A stretch of DNA of 50,424 nt from Cryobacterium fucosi (GTDB taxonomy: Bacteria; Actinomycetota; Actinomycetes; Actinomycetales; Microbacteriaceae): the NCBI RefSeq assembly GCF_004403515.1, contig NZ_SOHH01000085.1, positions 1-50,424 on the forward strand, in the 5' to 3' direction. The translations under genes were made by a program, and so were the position numbers. Below the pieces are notes generated by a model. The model did not search any database. It had not been told where the DNA came from and worked only from the letters and a program-made list of their open reading frames with translations. Position 1 is the stretch's first letter. Each line of letters starts with the position of its first letter. Positions 8,076-16,420 of this stretch are shown piece by piece.

Positions 8076-9113
8076 TCAGAGGCCGGAGTAGGAGTGCAGC
8101 CCCTTGAAGAACACGTTGACGATGCCGAAGTTGAACATCACGGCAGCGAAGCCGATGATCGCCAGCCAGGCTGAGCGCGACCCGCGCCAGCCGCGGGTTG
8201 CCCTGGCATGGATGTACCCGGCGTAGAGGGTCCAGATGATGAACGTCCAGACCTCCTTGGTGTCCCAGCCCCAGTAGCGGCCCCACGCCCGTTCGGCCCA
8301 GATCGATCCCGCCATGAGGGTGAAGGTCCAGAGAATGAATCCGATCACGTTCACCCGGTAGGCGAGATTCTCCAGGGTCGCCGCCGAGGGCAGCGTGGCC
8401 AGGAAGCGGAGCGGCCCGGTGCGGCCGGTCGCCAAGAAAGCCTGGCGCCGGAACTGCATCAGCTGAACCGTGGAGAGCGCAACGCCGAGCGCGAAGAATC
8501 CCGTGGCGAGGGAGGCGACGAAGACGTGGATGACGAGCCACACCGACTGCAGCGCGGGCGGGAGCGGCGCCACCTCGACGTAGAAGCGCAGAGCCGCGAC
8601 ACCGAGGAGCACGAGCACCATTCCCGTGACGAAGGTGCCGAGAAAGCGAAGGTCGACCCGGGTCAGCACGACCAGGAACACGGTCACGATCAACAGGGTG
8701 CCCGTCATCGCGAATTCGTACATGTTCGCCCAGGGCACCCGGCCGGCCGCAATTCCGCGCAGCACATCCGCGATGAGCTGCAACAGCCAGGCCAGCACGG
8801 TGAGCGCGACACCGACCCGCAGGCTCGGCGAACGGCCATACGGGGTGCTCGCATCGTTCGCGATCCGTGCGCTGATCCTGGTCAGGGTCGTCGTCTCTCC
8901 GGCGGACGCCCCGGCCCGAGCGCCGGCGTGACCGGTGGCGGTACCCGAGGCATCCGAGTCGGTTCCCGCCGCCTCGCGGAGGGCCTCGCCGGGGGCACCG
9001 TTCGTGACTGCGGCAGACCGTCTGGCCAAGTCGAAGGAGAACGCGATGAACGCCAGCGCGTACACGGCCATGGCCGAATACAGGCTCAGGATCGAGAGTT
9101 CGTTGAGATTCAC
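8076..9113 (-). CDS. ccsB: c-type cytochrome biogenesis protein CcsB/ResC
   Basis: Membrane haem-handling partner of ResB in system II cytochrome c maturation. In 345 residues I see about eight hydrophobic helices and the tryptophan-rich haem-binding motif WGRYWGWDTKEVWTF near the C-terminus, followed by HARATRGWRG. A hydrophilic insert of about 60 residues after the first helix (rich in Ala, Gly, Thr) is a lineage feature. Start is GTG, overlapping the resB stop (GTGA), so translation is coupled. Confidence 0.95.
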   Translation of the reverse strand: MNLNELSILSLYSAMAVYALAFIAFSFDLARRSAAVTNGAPGEALREAAGTDSDASGTATGHAGARAGASAGETTTLTRISARIANDASTPYGRSPSLRVGVALTVLAWLLQLIADVLRGIAAGRVPWANMYEFAMTGTLLIVTVFLVVLTRVDLRFLGTFVTGMVLVLLGVAALRFYVEVAPLPPALQSVWLVIHVFVASLATGFFALGVALSTVQLMQFRRQAFLATGRTGPLRFLATLPSAATLENLAYRVNVIGFILWTFTLMAGSIWAERAWGRYWGWDTKEVWTFIIWTLYAGYIHARATRGWRGSRSAWLAIIGFAAVMFNFGIVNVFFKGLHSYSGL

Positions 9114-10795
9114 GGTAACAGCCTAATTGGGTCGAGAGCCGGATCGGCTGATTGGCGGGTCAGCAGCAGCGCGGCATGACGGTCCGCGAGCGACGTGACG
9201 GCGGCCTCGAGAGCGGGATCCTCACCCCGGGCGAGCCCGGCGTACTCGAGCCTCAGGGAACCGTCTTCACCCTCGACCGCCTTCACCCAGAGTCTGCGCC
9301 GCGGCACGAGCAGGGAGACCAGCAGCCCCAGCACGGCCAGAACCGCGAACGACATCACCCACGCCTGGGTCGGATCCTGACGGATGTCGAAGGAGGCGAA
9401 CCTGCGAACCGAACCGGAGAAGTCGCCCGGCTTCGCCCCCGGCGTCGCGTCGTCGAACGTGACGGAGCCGAGCCCGCCAGGCAGAGCCTGGGATTCGCCC
9501 GGCTTCAATTCGATCGATTTGACGCCGGTTTTCCCACCGGTCAGCTGCGTCATCTTGTCGGTCTTCAGCGAATAGACCGACGTCGGCACACCGTCGTTCA
9601 ATCCGAGGTCACCGGCGTAGACATTGAGGGTGAGCACCGGGTATTGAAGGTCGGGGAACGACGAATAGTACGCCCCCGAGACCGCCTTCGCCTGGGTCGG
9701 GTAGAAGAATCCGATCATGCCCACCTGCTGCGCCAAGCCGTCCGGCACCTTCACGACCCCGAGGGAGGTGAGGTTGGCATCCTGCGGCAGGAACGGAATG
9801 GGGTCGGTGAAGACGACCACGCCCGCCGGGTTCTTCACGGTGACGCTGGGCGCATACCCGTTGCCGAGCAGGTAGATGTTGGTATTGCCGGCCTTCATCG
9901 GAACGTTGACCTTCACCTGGCCGGTGTCGACGGCCTGTCCGCGCCGGGTCACGCTCACTCCGGCCGAGTAGTCCACGGGCTGCCCGTACGCCTTGAGGTT
10001 CCGCATTTCGTAGGCGACCGTGAAGTCGTTGAGGGTCAGCTTGTACGGCTCGAGGGTCGCGTCATCGAAGAACCGACCGGGGTTGAACGAGTCGTAGGCC
10101 AGCAGCGTGTTCACGAAGGTCTGGCCCTCGACCAGGACTCGCTGGCCGCCGAAACCGAAACCGCCGCCGAATCCGACAGTGATCAGGATGCCGACGAGCG
10201 CGAAGTGGAAGAGGAGATTGCCGGTTTCGCGCAGGTAGCCGCGTTCGGCCGAGACCGAGAACTCCGGCCCGCTCTCGAACAGGGCCACCCGGTAGCCGCC
10301 CTTCCGCAGGAGCCCCCTGGCGGTGGTGACCGCGGCCTGGGCATTCGCTCCGGCTGGCGCGGTGCGGCTGGTGAAGCCGGCCAGTCGGGCGAGCCGCGCC
10401 GGAGTGCGCGGCGGTTTCGCACGGAGGGCCTGAAAGTGGTGCTTCGTGCGCGGGATGACGCAGCCGATCAGGGAGATGAACAGCAGCAGGTAGATGGCCG
10501 AGAACCAGGCCGAGGAATACACGTCGAAGGCCTGGATCTTGTCCAGGGCCGGCGCGAGGGTGGGGTTGTTGGCGAAGTACTGAGTGACCCCGTTCGGGTC
10601 TGCGCTGCGCTGGGGAACGAGGGAACCCGGCACGGCGGCGATCGCCAGCAGCAACAGCAGGAACAGCGCCGTGCGCATGCTGGTCAGCTGGCGCCAGACC
10701 CAGCGCAGCCAGCCGACCGGGCCGAGGGCAGGTTGGTTGATGGCGCCATCGCTCAGCGGCGCCGGGGAGTCGTAATGGTCAGATGGGCGTGACAA
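9110..10795 (-). CDS. resB: cytochrome c biogenesis protein ResB
   Basis: Forms the haem lyase complex with CcsB on the outer face of the membrane. 561 residues: three hydrophobic helices in the N-terminal third (about residues 40-58, 95-115 and 195-215), a long extracytoplasmic domain, and a last helix near residue 485. LVPQRSADP after the first helix is typical of the family. The start appears to be TTG at 10795, which overlaps the end of ccdA by 17 bases; no ATG lies near it. The TTG may hold its level below that of CcdA. Confidence 0.93.
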   Translation of the reverse strand: MSRPSDHYDSPAPLSDGAINQPALGPVGWLRWVWRQLTSMRTALFLLLLLAIAAVPGSLVPQRSADPNGVTQYFANNPTLAPALDKIQAFDVYSSAWFSAIYLLLFISLIGCVIPRTKHHFQALRAKPPRTPARLARLAGFTSRTAPAGANAQAAVTTARGLLRKGGYRVALFESGPEFSVSAERGYLRETGNLLFHFALVGILITVGFGGGFGFGGQRVLVEGQTFVNTLLAYDSFNPGRFFDDATLEPYKLTLNDFTVAYEMRNLKAYGQPVDYSAGVSVTRRGQAVDTGQVKVNVPMKAGNTNIYLLGNGYAPSVTVKNPAGVVVFTDPIPFLPQDANLTSLGVVKVPDGLAQQVGMIGFFYPTQAKAVSGAYYSSFPDLQYPVLTLNVYAGDLGLNDGVPTSVYSLKTDKMTQLTGGKTGVKSIELKPGESQALPGGLGSVTFDDATPGAKPGDFSGSVRRFASFDIRQDPTQAWVMSFAVLAVLGLLVSLLVPRRRLWVKAVEGEDGSLRLEYAGLARGEDPALEAAVTSLADRHAALLLTRQSADPALDPIRLLP

Positions 10796-11540
10796 AGCTG
10801 CCGATCACTCCTTGCAGGTCGAGGAGCCAGGCGTTCCACACGCCGCTCACCATGAGCACACCGATGACGACGAGCAACACGCCGCCGAAGAGGTTGATCG
10901 TTCGCACATTCCGTTTGAGGAAGGACACAGCGCCCGTCGCCCAGCTCAGGCCGAGAGCGATCAGTAGGAAGGGGATGCCAAGGCCGAGCGCGTAGAACAA
11001 GGCGAGCAGCCCGCCCTGCCAGGGTGACCCCGTGGTGAGGCTGAGCGAATTGATCGCGGTCAGCGTCGGCCCGGTGCACGGCGTCCATCCGACGGCGAAG
11101 ACGGCCCCGAGCACGGGTGCCCCGGCGAGTCCCATCCGCGGCTTCCAGGTGGCCTTGACGGTGCGTTGCAGGACGGCGAACTGGCCGACGAAGACGAGGC
11201 CGAGCAGGATGACGACGACCCCGGCGACCCGGGTGACCAGGTCCCGGTACTGGTTGAGCCAGAAACCGGCGAATCCGAAGACGACGCCGGTGAGCACGAA
11301 GACGAGGGTGAACCCGAGGATGAACAGGGCCACGCCGGCCAGCAGGCGGCCCTGGCCACGCCGGTCCCCGCGCGCCGCGCTGGTGCGCCCGTCGGTGAAC
11401 CCGCCGATGTAGGCCAGGTAGCCGGGAACGAGGGGAAGGATGCACGGCGACGCGAACGAGACGAGGCCGGCCAGCACGGCGACCGGGATGGCGAAGAGGA
11501 GTTGGCCGCTGAAGACGATCTCACCGAAGGGATTGCCCAC
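10779..11540 (-). CDS. ccdA: cytochrome c biogenesis protein CcdA
   Basis: Thiol-disulfide carrier that passes electrons across the membrane to ResA. In 253 residues: six to seven helices, with the two reactive cysteines in SFASPCILPLVPGY (helix 1) and GWTPCTGPTL (helix 4), the exact CcdA/DsbD pattern. GTG start at 11540 lies 2 bases after the resA stop. I rejected the longer upstream extension because it is a shadow of resA. Confidence 0.95.
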   Translation of the reverse strand: MGNPFGEIVFSGQLLFAIPVAVLAGLVSFASPCILPLVPGYLAYIGGFTDGRTSAARGDRRGQGRLLAGVALFILGFTLVFVLTGVVFGFAGFWLNQYRDLVTRVAGVVVILLGLVFVGQFAVLQRTVKATWKPRMGLAGAPVLGAVFAVGWTPCTGPTLTAINSLSLTTGSPWQGGLLALFYALGLGIPFLLIALGLSWATGAVSFLKRNVRTINLFGGVLLVVIGVLMVSGVWNAWLLDLQGVIGSFVTPI

Positions 11541-11542
11541 GC

Positions 11543-12139
11543 CTACGCGCCCTCGTCGAGTGCGGAGGTGATCAGGGTCTCCAGGATCGACGGCGAGGAC
11601 AGCTCGCCGAGGATGCGGGCGGCGACCCTTCCCGACCGGTCGATCACCAGCGTGGTCGGCACCGCGTTGGGCGGGATGCTGCCGCTGAACGCCAGCTGCA
11701 TGGCCCCGTCGCCGACATCCATCACCGAGGGATAACCGACCCCGTAGTTCTCGTTGAAGGCGACCGCGTTCGCGGCCTGGTCTCGCACGTTGACGCCGAC
11801 GAAGGAGGCCCCCTTCCCCTCGAACTGCGCGCTGAGCTTCTGCAGAGCGGGAGCCTCTGCCCGGCATGGGGCGCAGCTGGCGTACCAGAAGTTCACGACG
11901 ACGACCTGCCCGGCATAGTCGGCGCTGGAGAGGGTCGCGCCGGTCTCGCTCGTGCCCGCCCACGCGATCGGATCGCCGCGTTCGGCCGCGGGGATCTCGG
12001 TCCAACTGCCGTCGCCCGCGATGAACCCCTTGTTGCTGCCCTCACGGTACTGGGCAGCGAGCGGGTCGGTCGCGCAGCCCGTCAGGAGCAGCGCCACCGC
12101 CACGAGCCCGACCATCGCCGCACGCGCACGAACCCTCAT
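11543..12139 (-). CDS. resA: thiol-disulfide oxidoreductase, ResA/TlpA type lipoprotein
   Basis: Keeps apocytochrome c haem-site cysteines reduced, outside the membrane. 198 residues: a signal peptide with lipobox LLLTGC, then a thioredoxin-like domain with the active site ASCAPCRAEAP and the cis-proline region NAVPTTLVIDRSG. The ATG at 12139 overlaps the stop of the upstream phosphatase (ATGA). Residues after the lipobox form the usual linker. Confidence 0.92.
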   Translation of the reverse strand: MRVRARAAMVGLVAVALLLTGCATDPLAAQYREGSNKGFIAGDGSWTEIPAAERGDPIAWAGTSETGATLSSADYAGQVVVVNFWYASCAPCRAEAPALQKLSAQFEGKGASFVGVNVRDQAANAVAFNENYGVGYPSVMDVGDGAMQLAFSGSIPPNAVPTTLVIDRSGRVAARILGELSSPSILETLITSALDEGA

Positions 12140-12780
12140 ACCGCCCCCACGTCGGTGGCGCCGGCCTGAAGTTCGACGGCGGGGTTCGAGTAGCCCACCT
12201 CGACCGGGCCGTCGCCGCGCCAGGACAGGGCCGTGATGCTCGAGAGGCCGCACCGGCGTTTGCGGGGGTCGTGGGCTAGGCGTTCGCCGCCCAGGGCGCG
12301 GTGCACCGTCCAGATCGGCAACTGGTGGCTCACCAGCACGACGTCGCCGCCGTCGACGGAGTGGTACGCGTCGTCGATCGCGGCGAGCATCCGACCGGCG
12401 ATGGACTGGAACGGCTCTCCCCAGCTGGGCCGGAGGGGATTGACCAGGGCCCGCCAGTTGCGAGGGTCGCGTAGGGCGCCGTCGGGGCCGCGCATCCGTT
12501 TGCCCTCGAAGAAGTTGGCCGGCTCGATCAGGCGCGGGTCGATGTCGACGGGGAGGCCGAAGGCCGCCGCGATCGGCGCGGCGGACTCACGCGTGCGCTG
12601 CAGCGGCGAGGAGACGATCCGCACGACCGGGCGACCTCGTTGGACCAGATCGGCCGCCGCTGCCTCCGCCATGGCCTGGCCGAGGTCGGAGAGACCGAAG
12701 CCGGGCAGCCGTCCATAAAGGACGCGTTCGGGGTTGTACACCTCACCGTGTCGGACGAGATGAACCTGACTGGCTGCCAC
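12136..12780 (-). CDS. histidine phosphatase family protein
   Basis: Phosphoglycerate-mutase-like phosphatase of 214 residues. Seen: LVRHGEVYNPERVLYGRLPG at residues 8-27 (catalytic His in RHG), SSPLQRTRESA with the second Arg, WGEPFQSIAGR, and LVSHQLPIWTVHR with the second catalytic His. Substrate is unknown. GTG start at 12780. It is the first gene of the cytochrome c operon and overlaps resA, an arrangement common in actinobacteria, so it is expressed with the maturation genes although a direct role in them is not shown. Confidence 0.9.
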   Translation of the reverse strand: MAASQVHLVRHGEVYNPERVLYGRLPGFGLSDLGQAMAEAAAADLVQRGRPVVRIVSSPLQRTRESAAPIAAAFGLPVDIDPRLIEPANFFEGKRMRGPDGALRDPRNWRALVNPLRPSWGEPFQSIAGRMLAAIDDAYHSVDGGDVVLVSHQLPIWTVHRALGGERLAHDPRKRRCGLSSITALSWRGDGPVEVGYSNPAVELQAGATDVGAV

Positions 12781-12842
12781 CCGAACAGTCTACGGAGGCC
12801 CCACCCGCGAATTCGCCGAGAGCGTGCCGCTAAACTCGGCAG

Positions 12843-14171
12843 GTGACTGCGCGCATACTGATCAAGAACCTGGCCGCCCTCTCGAATAGCACCGTCACGG
12901 TGTCCGGGTGGGTCGACACCGTCCGCGACCAGAAAAAGGTGCAGTTCGTCGTGCTCCGAGACGAGTCCGGCGCGGTGCAGCTGGTGAACCCGCGCACCAC
13001 GGATGCCGACGGCGTCGTTGTCGCCGACGAGCCGGCCACCACGATCTCCGCCCTCTCACAGGGCAGCTTCGTCACCGTGACCGGCGAACTCAAGCACGAC
13101 GAGCGGGTCAAGCTCGGCGGCATCGAGATCAAGCTGGCCACCATGGAGCTCGCCACCGCCGCCATCCCGGAGACCCCGATTGCGGCCGATTCCAGCCTCG
13201 ACAAGCGGATGGACTGGCGCTTCCTCGACCTGCGCCAGCCGAAGCAGAACCTGATTTTCCGCATCCAGACCACGTTCGAGCACGCCCTGCGCACGTATTG
13301 GATCGAGCACGACTTCATCGAGCTGCACACCCCGAAGCTGATGGCCAGCGCGAGCGAGTCTCGCGCCGAGCTGTTCGAGGTGGAGTACTTCGAGACCAAG
13401 GCGTACCTCGCGCAGAGCCCCCAGTTCTTCAAGCAGATGGCGCAGTCGGCCGGCTTCGGGAAGGTCTTCGAGGTGGGGCCGGCGTTCCGGGCCGACCCGT
13501 CGTTCACCAGCCGCCACGCCACCGAGTTCACCAGCGTCGACGCCGAAATCAGCTGGATCGACAGCCACGAAGACGTCATGCAGCTGCACGAAGAGCTGCT
13601 CGTCGCCGGTTTCGCCGCTGTCAAGGCCAAGCACGGCGACGAGGTGCTCGCCCTGTTCGGCGTCGAGGTGACCGTGCCGAGCCGGCCGTTCCCGCGCATC
13701 CCCCTGGCCGAGGCCAAGGAGATCGTCAAGAGCCGCGGCTACGAGGTGCCCCGCGACGACGACGACATGGACCCGGAGGGCGAGCGCCAGATCGCCGCCT
13801 ACGTGGCCGAGACCTACGGGCACGAATTCGTCTTCCTCACCGACTATGCCGCCAGCATCCGGCCGTTCTACCACATGCGCCCTGAGGGGGACGCGAGCGT
13901 CACCAACAGCTACGACCTCATCTTCAACGGCACCGAGATCTCCACCGGCGCCCAGCGTGAGCACCGCATCGACGTTCTCGTCGAGCAGGCCAAGGAGAAG
14001 GGCCTCGATCCGGAGGAGCTCGGCGGCTACCTGGACTTCTTCCGTTACGGCGTGCCCACCCACGGCGGGTTCGGGATGGGGCTGGCCCGCGTGCTCATGC
14101 TGATGCTGCACCAGACCAGCATCCGCGAGGTCACGTTCCTCTTCCGCGGCCCGTCACGCCTCGAGCCCTAG
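12843..14171 (+). CDS. aspS: aspartyl-tRNA synthetase, short archaeal-type (probably aspartate-tRNA(Asn/Asp) ligase)
   Basis: Class II synthetase of 442 residues: an OB-fold anticodon-binding domain (about residues 15-105), then the catalytic core with motif 1 around IEHDFIELHTPKL, motif 2 VFEVGPAFRADPS and motif 3 GGFGMGLARVLMLML. The large insertion domain of ordinary bacterial AspRS (about 590 residues) is absent, so this is the archaeal/eukaryotic-like type. Such enzymes are often non-discriminating and then rely on GatCAB amidation; the sequence alone does not settle that. GTG start at 12843, 62 bases from the divergent phosphatase. Confidence 0.93.
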   Translation: MTARILIKNLAALSNSTVTVSGWVDTVRDQKKVQFVVLRDESGAVQLVNPRTTDADGVVVADEPATTISALSQGSFVTVTGELKHDERVKLGGIEIKLATMELATAAIPETPIAADSSLDKRMDWRFLDLRQPKQNLIFRIQTTFEHALRTYWIEHDFIELHTPKLMASASESRAELFEVEYFETKAYLAQSPQFFKQMAQSAGFGKVFEVGPAFRADPSFTSRHATEFTSVDAEISWIDSHEDVMQLHEELLVAGFAAVKAKHGDEVLALFGVEVTVPSRPFPRIPLAEAKEIVKSRGYEVPRDDDDMDPEGERQIAAYVAETYGHEFVFLTDYAASIRPFYHMRPEGDASVTNSYDLIFNGTEISTGAQREHRIDVLVEQAKEKGLDPEELGGYLDFFRYGVPTHGGFGMGLARVLMLMLHQTSIREVTFLFRGPSRLEP

Positions 14172-14182
14172 GCAGTTTCCGG

Positions 14183-14527
14183 ATTTCGACAGGCTCAATC
14201 ACCGGTGGTCGAGCCGCCCGGTGGTCGAGCCCGTCGAGACCCGGTGGTCGAGCCGCCCGGCGGTCGAGCCGCCCGTGGTCGAGCCCGTCGAGACTCGGTG
14301 GTCGAGCCTGTCGAGACCCGGTGGTCGAGCCCGTCGAGACCCGGTGGTCGAGCCCGTCGAGACCCGGTGGTCGAGCCCGTCGAGACCCGGTGGTCGAGCC
14401 CGTCGAGACCCGGTGGTCGAGCCCGTCGAGACCCGGTGGTCGAGCCCGTCGAGACCCGGTGGTCGAGCCCGTCGAGACCCGGTGGTCGAGCCCGTCGAGA
14501 CCGGCGTGGTCTCGACAAACTCGACCA
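14183..14527. repeat. tandem array of a 23-bp GTCGAG repeat
   Basis: Ten consecutive 23-bp units run from 14275 to 14504, almost all identical, with core GGTCGAGCCCGTCGAGACC. A degenerate run with GCCGCCC variants precedes them, and one unit of the related form TTCGACAGGCTCAATCACC opens the array at 14184. The last unit is followed by an inverted copy (GTGGTCTCGACAAACTCGACC). There are no unique spacers. Because 23 is not a multiple of 3, long false reading frames appear in several frames. It fills the convergent gap between aspS and the Dabb gene. Confidence 0.9.
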
Positions 14528-14536
14528 CCGACGGGC

Positions 14537-14839
14537 CTACGGAACGAGGAAGTCCACGGCCATCTTGGCCGAGACGACCGACCGGATGAAGGTTCCTGCC
14601 GCCTGGTGCGCCGGGTGCGCCTGGTAGCGGGCGACCGCGGCCAGGTCGTCGAAGTCGGCGATCAGGACGACGTCCCAGTTGTCGCCGCCGACCACATCGG
14701 CGCCCACCCGCAGGGAGCGGATCTCCGCCACGACGCCGACGAGGGCTTCCAGCCTGGACGCGATCCCGGCCGCGTCCCCTGCTCTGGTCGCCGGGTCGGT
14801 CGCGCTGAGCTTCCAGGAGACAACGTGCCGGATGCTCAT
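14537..14839 (-). CDS. Dabb (stress-responsive alpha/beta barrel) domain protein
   Basis: A 100-residue single-domain protein beginning MSIRHVVSWKLSATDP, with VVLIADFDDLAAVARYQAHPAHQAA and a C-terminal VVSAKMAVDF, the standard Dabb fold signature (ferredoxin-like, dimeric). Its ATG overlaps the stop of the upstream thioredoxin-like gene, so they form a two-gene unit. Function is unknown. Confidence 0.85.
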   Translation of the reverse strand: MSIRHVVSWKLSATDPATRAGDAAGIASRLEALVGVVAEIRSLRVGADVVGGDNWDVVLIADFDDLAAVARYQAHPAHQAAGTFIRSVVSAKMAVDFLVP

Positions 14840-15105
14840 CGAACAGCCAGCAGCGCCGTGCGCAGCCGCAACGGATCGATGCGCCAGTAGTTGTGCACCT
14901 TGCCGTTGATCAACAGCACGGGAATGTCCTCGACATAGAGCTCGTTCAGCTCGGCGTCGTCGAGGATCGAACGTTCCTCGAGCACGATCGCCGGCGCCGC
15001 CGGGTTGTCGGCGAGCTTCGTGACGACGCTGTCAACCAGCTCGCGCGCGTCGTCGCAGAGGTGACATCCGGGCTTGCCGATCAGGGTGAGGAATGCTGTG
15101 GCCAT
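14836..15105 (-). CDS. glutaredoxin-like protein (DUF836)
   Basis: An 89-residue thioredoxin-fold protein: LTLIGKPGCHLCDDARELV places the CxxC site (CHLC) at about residues 14-17, and EDIPVLLINGKVHNYWRID contains the cis-proline. Actinobacterial glutaredoxin family proteins of this size are probable thiol reductases; the partner is unknown. First gene of the unit with the Dabb protein, divergent from the HAD gene at 15160. Confidence 0.88.
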   Translation of the reverse strand: MATAFLTLIGKPGCHLCDDARELVDSVVTKLADNPAAPAIVLEERSILDDAELNELYVEDIPVLLINGKVHNYWRIDPLRLRTALLAVR

Positions 15106-15159
15106 TGCTCCAGCCTATGCTGGCCCTGCCGGTGTGCGCGCAACTAGACTCAAGCGCAC

Positions 15160-15882
15160 ATGTCTGAAGCCAACGCCGCCCGCTCCATCGCATTCTTCGA
15201 TGTCGACAACACGCTCATGCGCGGCGCGAGCCTGTACCACCTCGGCATCGGCGCCTGGCGGCGGCGCCTGATCACCAGACGAGACATCACATCCTTCGCC
15301 TGGAAGCAGGCCAGGTTCATCGCGGTGGGCGAGAACCGGGTGCACCTGGCGAGTGTGCGCGAGCGCGCGCTCGAGGTCGTCGTCGGCCACAACCGCGCCG
15401 AACTCATCGACCTGAGCCGAGAGATCTTCGATGCCCGGCTCATCCGGCTGCTCTGGCCCGAGACCGTCGCCGTCGCCCGCGCGCACCTGGAGGCGGGCCG
15501 CGAGGTCTGGCTGGTCTCAGCCACCGCCCAGGAGGTCGCCGACGTGATCGCCGAGCGGCTCGGATTCACGGGCGCTCTCGGCACGGTGCTCGAGACCGTG
15601 GAGGGCGTGTTCACGGGTCGACTGATCGACGGCGTCTGCCACGGGGACCAAAAGGCGGAGGCCGCGCGCGGCCAGGCCGTCCGGAGCGACGCCGACCTGG
15701 CAGACTGCTGGGCCTATTCCGATTCGCACAACGACATTCCGCTGCTCGACCTCGTGGGCAACCCCGTCGTCGTGAACCCGGATGCGACGCTCCAGCGGTA
15801 CGCGATGGCGCGCCACTGGCCGATCATGCGGCTGGGGCGCGGCAGCATCGCTGCGGCCGCGCGGGCAAGCAAAAAGCGCTAG
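15160..15882 (+). CDS. HAD-IB family hydrolase (SerB-like)
   Basis: A 240-residue HAD phosphatase. Motif I is FFDVDNTLMRG (nucleophile Asp and acid/base Asp), motif II WLVSAT, motif III lysine in HGDQKAEA, and motif IV AYSDSHNDIPLL. The helical cap between motifs I and II marks subclass IB, which includes phosphoserine and lysophosphatidate phosphatases. Substrate is unknown. Its stop codon lies inside the terminator hairpin of the convergent bS22 gene. Confidence 0.88.
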   Translation: MSEANAARSIAFFDVDNTLMRGASLYHLGIGAWRRRLITRRDITSFAWKQARFIAVGENRVHLASVRERALEVVVGHNRAELIDLSREIFDARLIRLLWPETVAVARAHLEAGREVWLVSATAQEVADVIAERLGFTGALGTVLETVEGVFTGRLIDGVCHGDQKAEAARGQAVRSDADLADCWAYSDSHNDIPLLDLVGNPVVVNPDATLQRYAMARHWPIMRLGRGSIAAAARASKKR

Positions 15883-15900
15883 GTCCAAAGACCTAGCGCT
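15871..15900 (-). terminator. rho-independent terminator of the bS22 gene
   Basis: On the minus strand a perfect 11-bp stem (AGCGCTAGGTC/GACCTAGCGCT, loop TTTG) is followed by TTTTT. It lies 45 bases after the bS22 stop. The T-run exists only in that direction, so it primarily ends the leftward transcript; the hairpin overlaps the stop codon of the HAD gene. Confidence 0.85.
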
Positions 15901-15944
15901 CACGCAAGAAACGACGCTTCAGGACCAGACGGCCCGGAACCGAC

Positions 15945-16043
15945 TTACTTCTTATTGCGACGCTGGTGACGGGTCTTCCGAAGCAGCTTGCGGTGCTTCT
16001 TCTTCGCCATACGCTTGCGTCGCTTCTTAATTACAGAACCCAC
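15945..16043 (-). CDS. small ribosomal subunit protein bS22
   Basis: A 32-residue, extremely basic protein starting at GTG: MGSVIKKRRKRMAKKKHRK, then LLRKTRHQRRNKK. It is nearly identical to the mycobacterial bS22 protein (MGSVIKKRRKRMSKKKHRK...), found in the 30S subunit of actinobacteria. It is too short for routine gene calling. A strong hairpin terminator follows, and the BldC-like gene lies upstream in the same direction, as in other actinobacteria. Confidence 0.92.
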   Translation of the reverse strand: MGSVIKKRRKRMAKKKHRKLLRKTRHQRRNKK

Positions 16044-16137
16044 ACGGACCTCACAAGATTTGGTTACAAGATTTGGTTTCGCCACGAGATTCGCGGCCGA
16101 CACGAAAACACCATTCTACCGGAAAAAGAACGGCTGC

Positions 16138-16329
16138 TCACGCGGTGTCCGCAATGGGTCGCTGAATCACCGCGGAAACGGCAGATTCCGGCACCCGGAA
16201 CGACCGGCCGAACCGAATCGCCGGCAGTTCCCCGGAGTGCACGAGACGGTATACGGTCATCTTGGAAACGCGCATCATCTCGGCCACCTCGGCGACCGTT
16301 AGGAAGCGTACGTCAGCGAGATCTTGCAT
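16138..16329 (-). CDS. BldC-like helix-turn-helix protein
   Basis: A 63-residue MerR/excisionase-type DNA-binding protein with one winged helix-turn-helix: RFLTVAEVAEMMRVSKMTVYRLVHSGELPAIRFGRSFRVPESAV. This matches BldC of Streptomyces along nearly its whole length. BldC proteins bind head-to-tail on direct repeats and repress or activate developmental genes; here the targets are unknown. It lies just upstream of bS22 in the same direction. Confidence 0.88.
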   Translation of the reverse strand: MQDLADVRFLTVAEVAEMMRVSKMTVYRLVHSGELPAIRFGRSFRVPESAVSAVIQRPIADTA

Positions 16330-16420
16330 TCGGGTTTCTCCTCACGATCGTGGGCCGGTCCTGTTACGGACGATACCCACGTGCTAGGTGAAAACTCTAG
16401 GGGTTGACCCGAACGGCCGT

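Noticed and set aside
9152..10792. A 546-residue frame opposite resB
   Set aside because: Composition is that of an antisense shadow of a high-GC gene; resB on the other strand has clear family motifs and fixed overlaps with its neighbours.
14275..14504. CRISPR-like array of 23-bp repeats
   Set aside because: The copies are contiguous with no unique spacers, and no cas genes are near; it is a simple tandem repeat.
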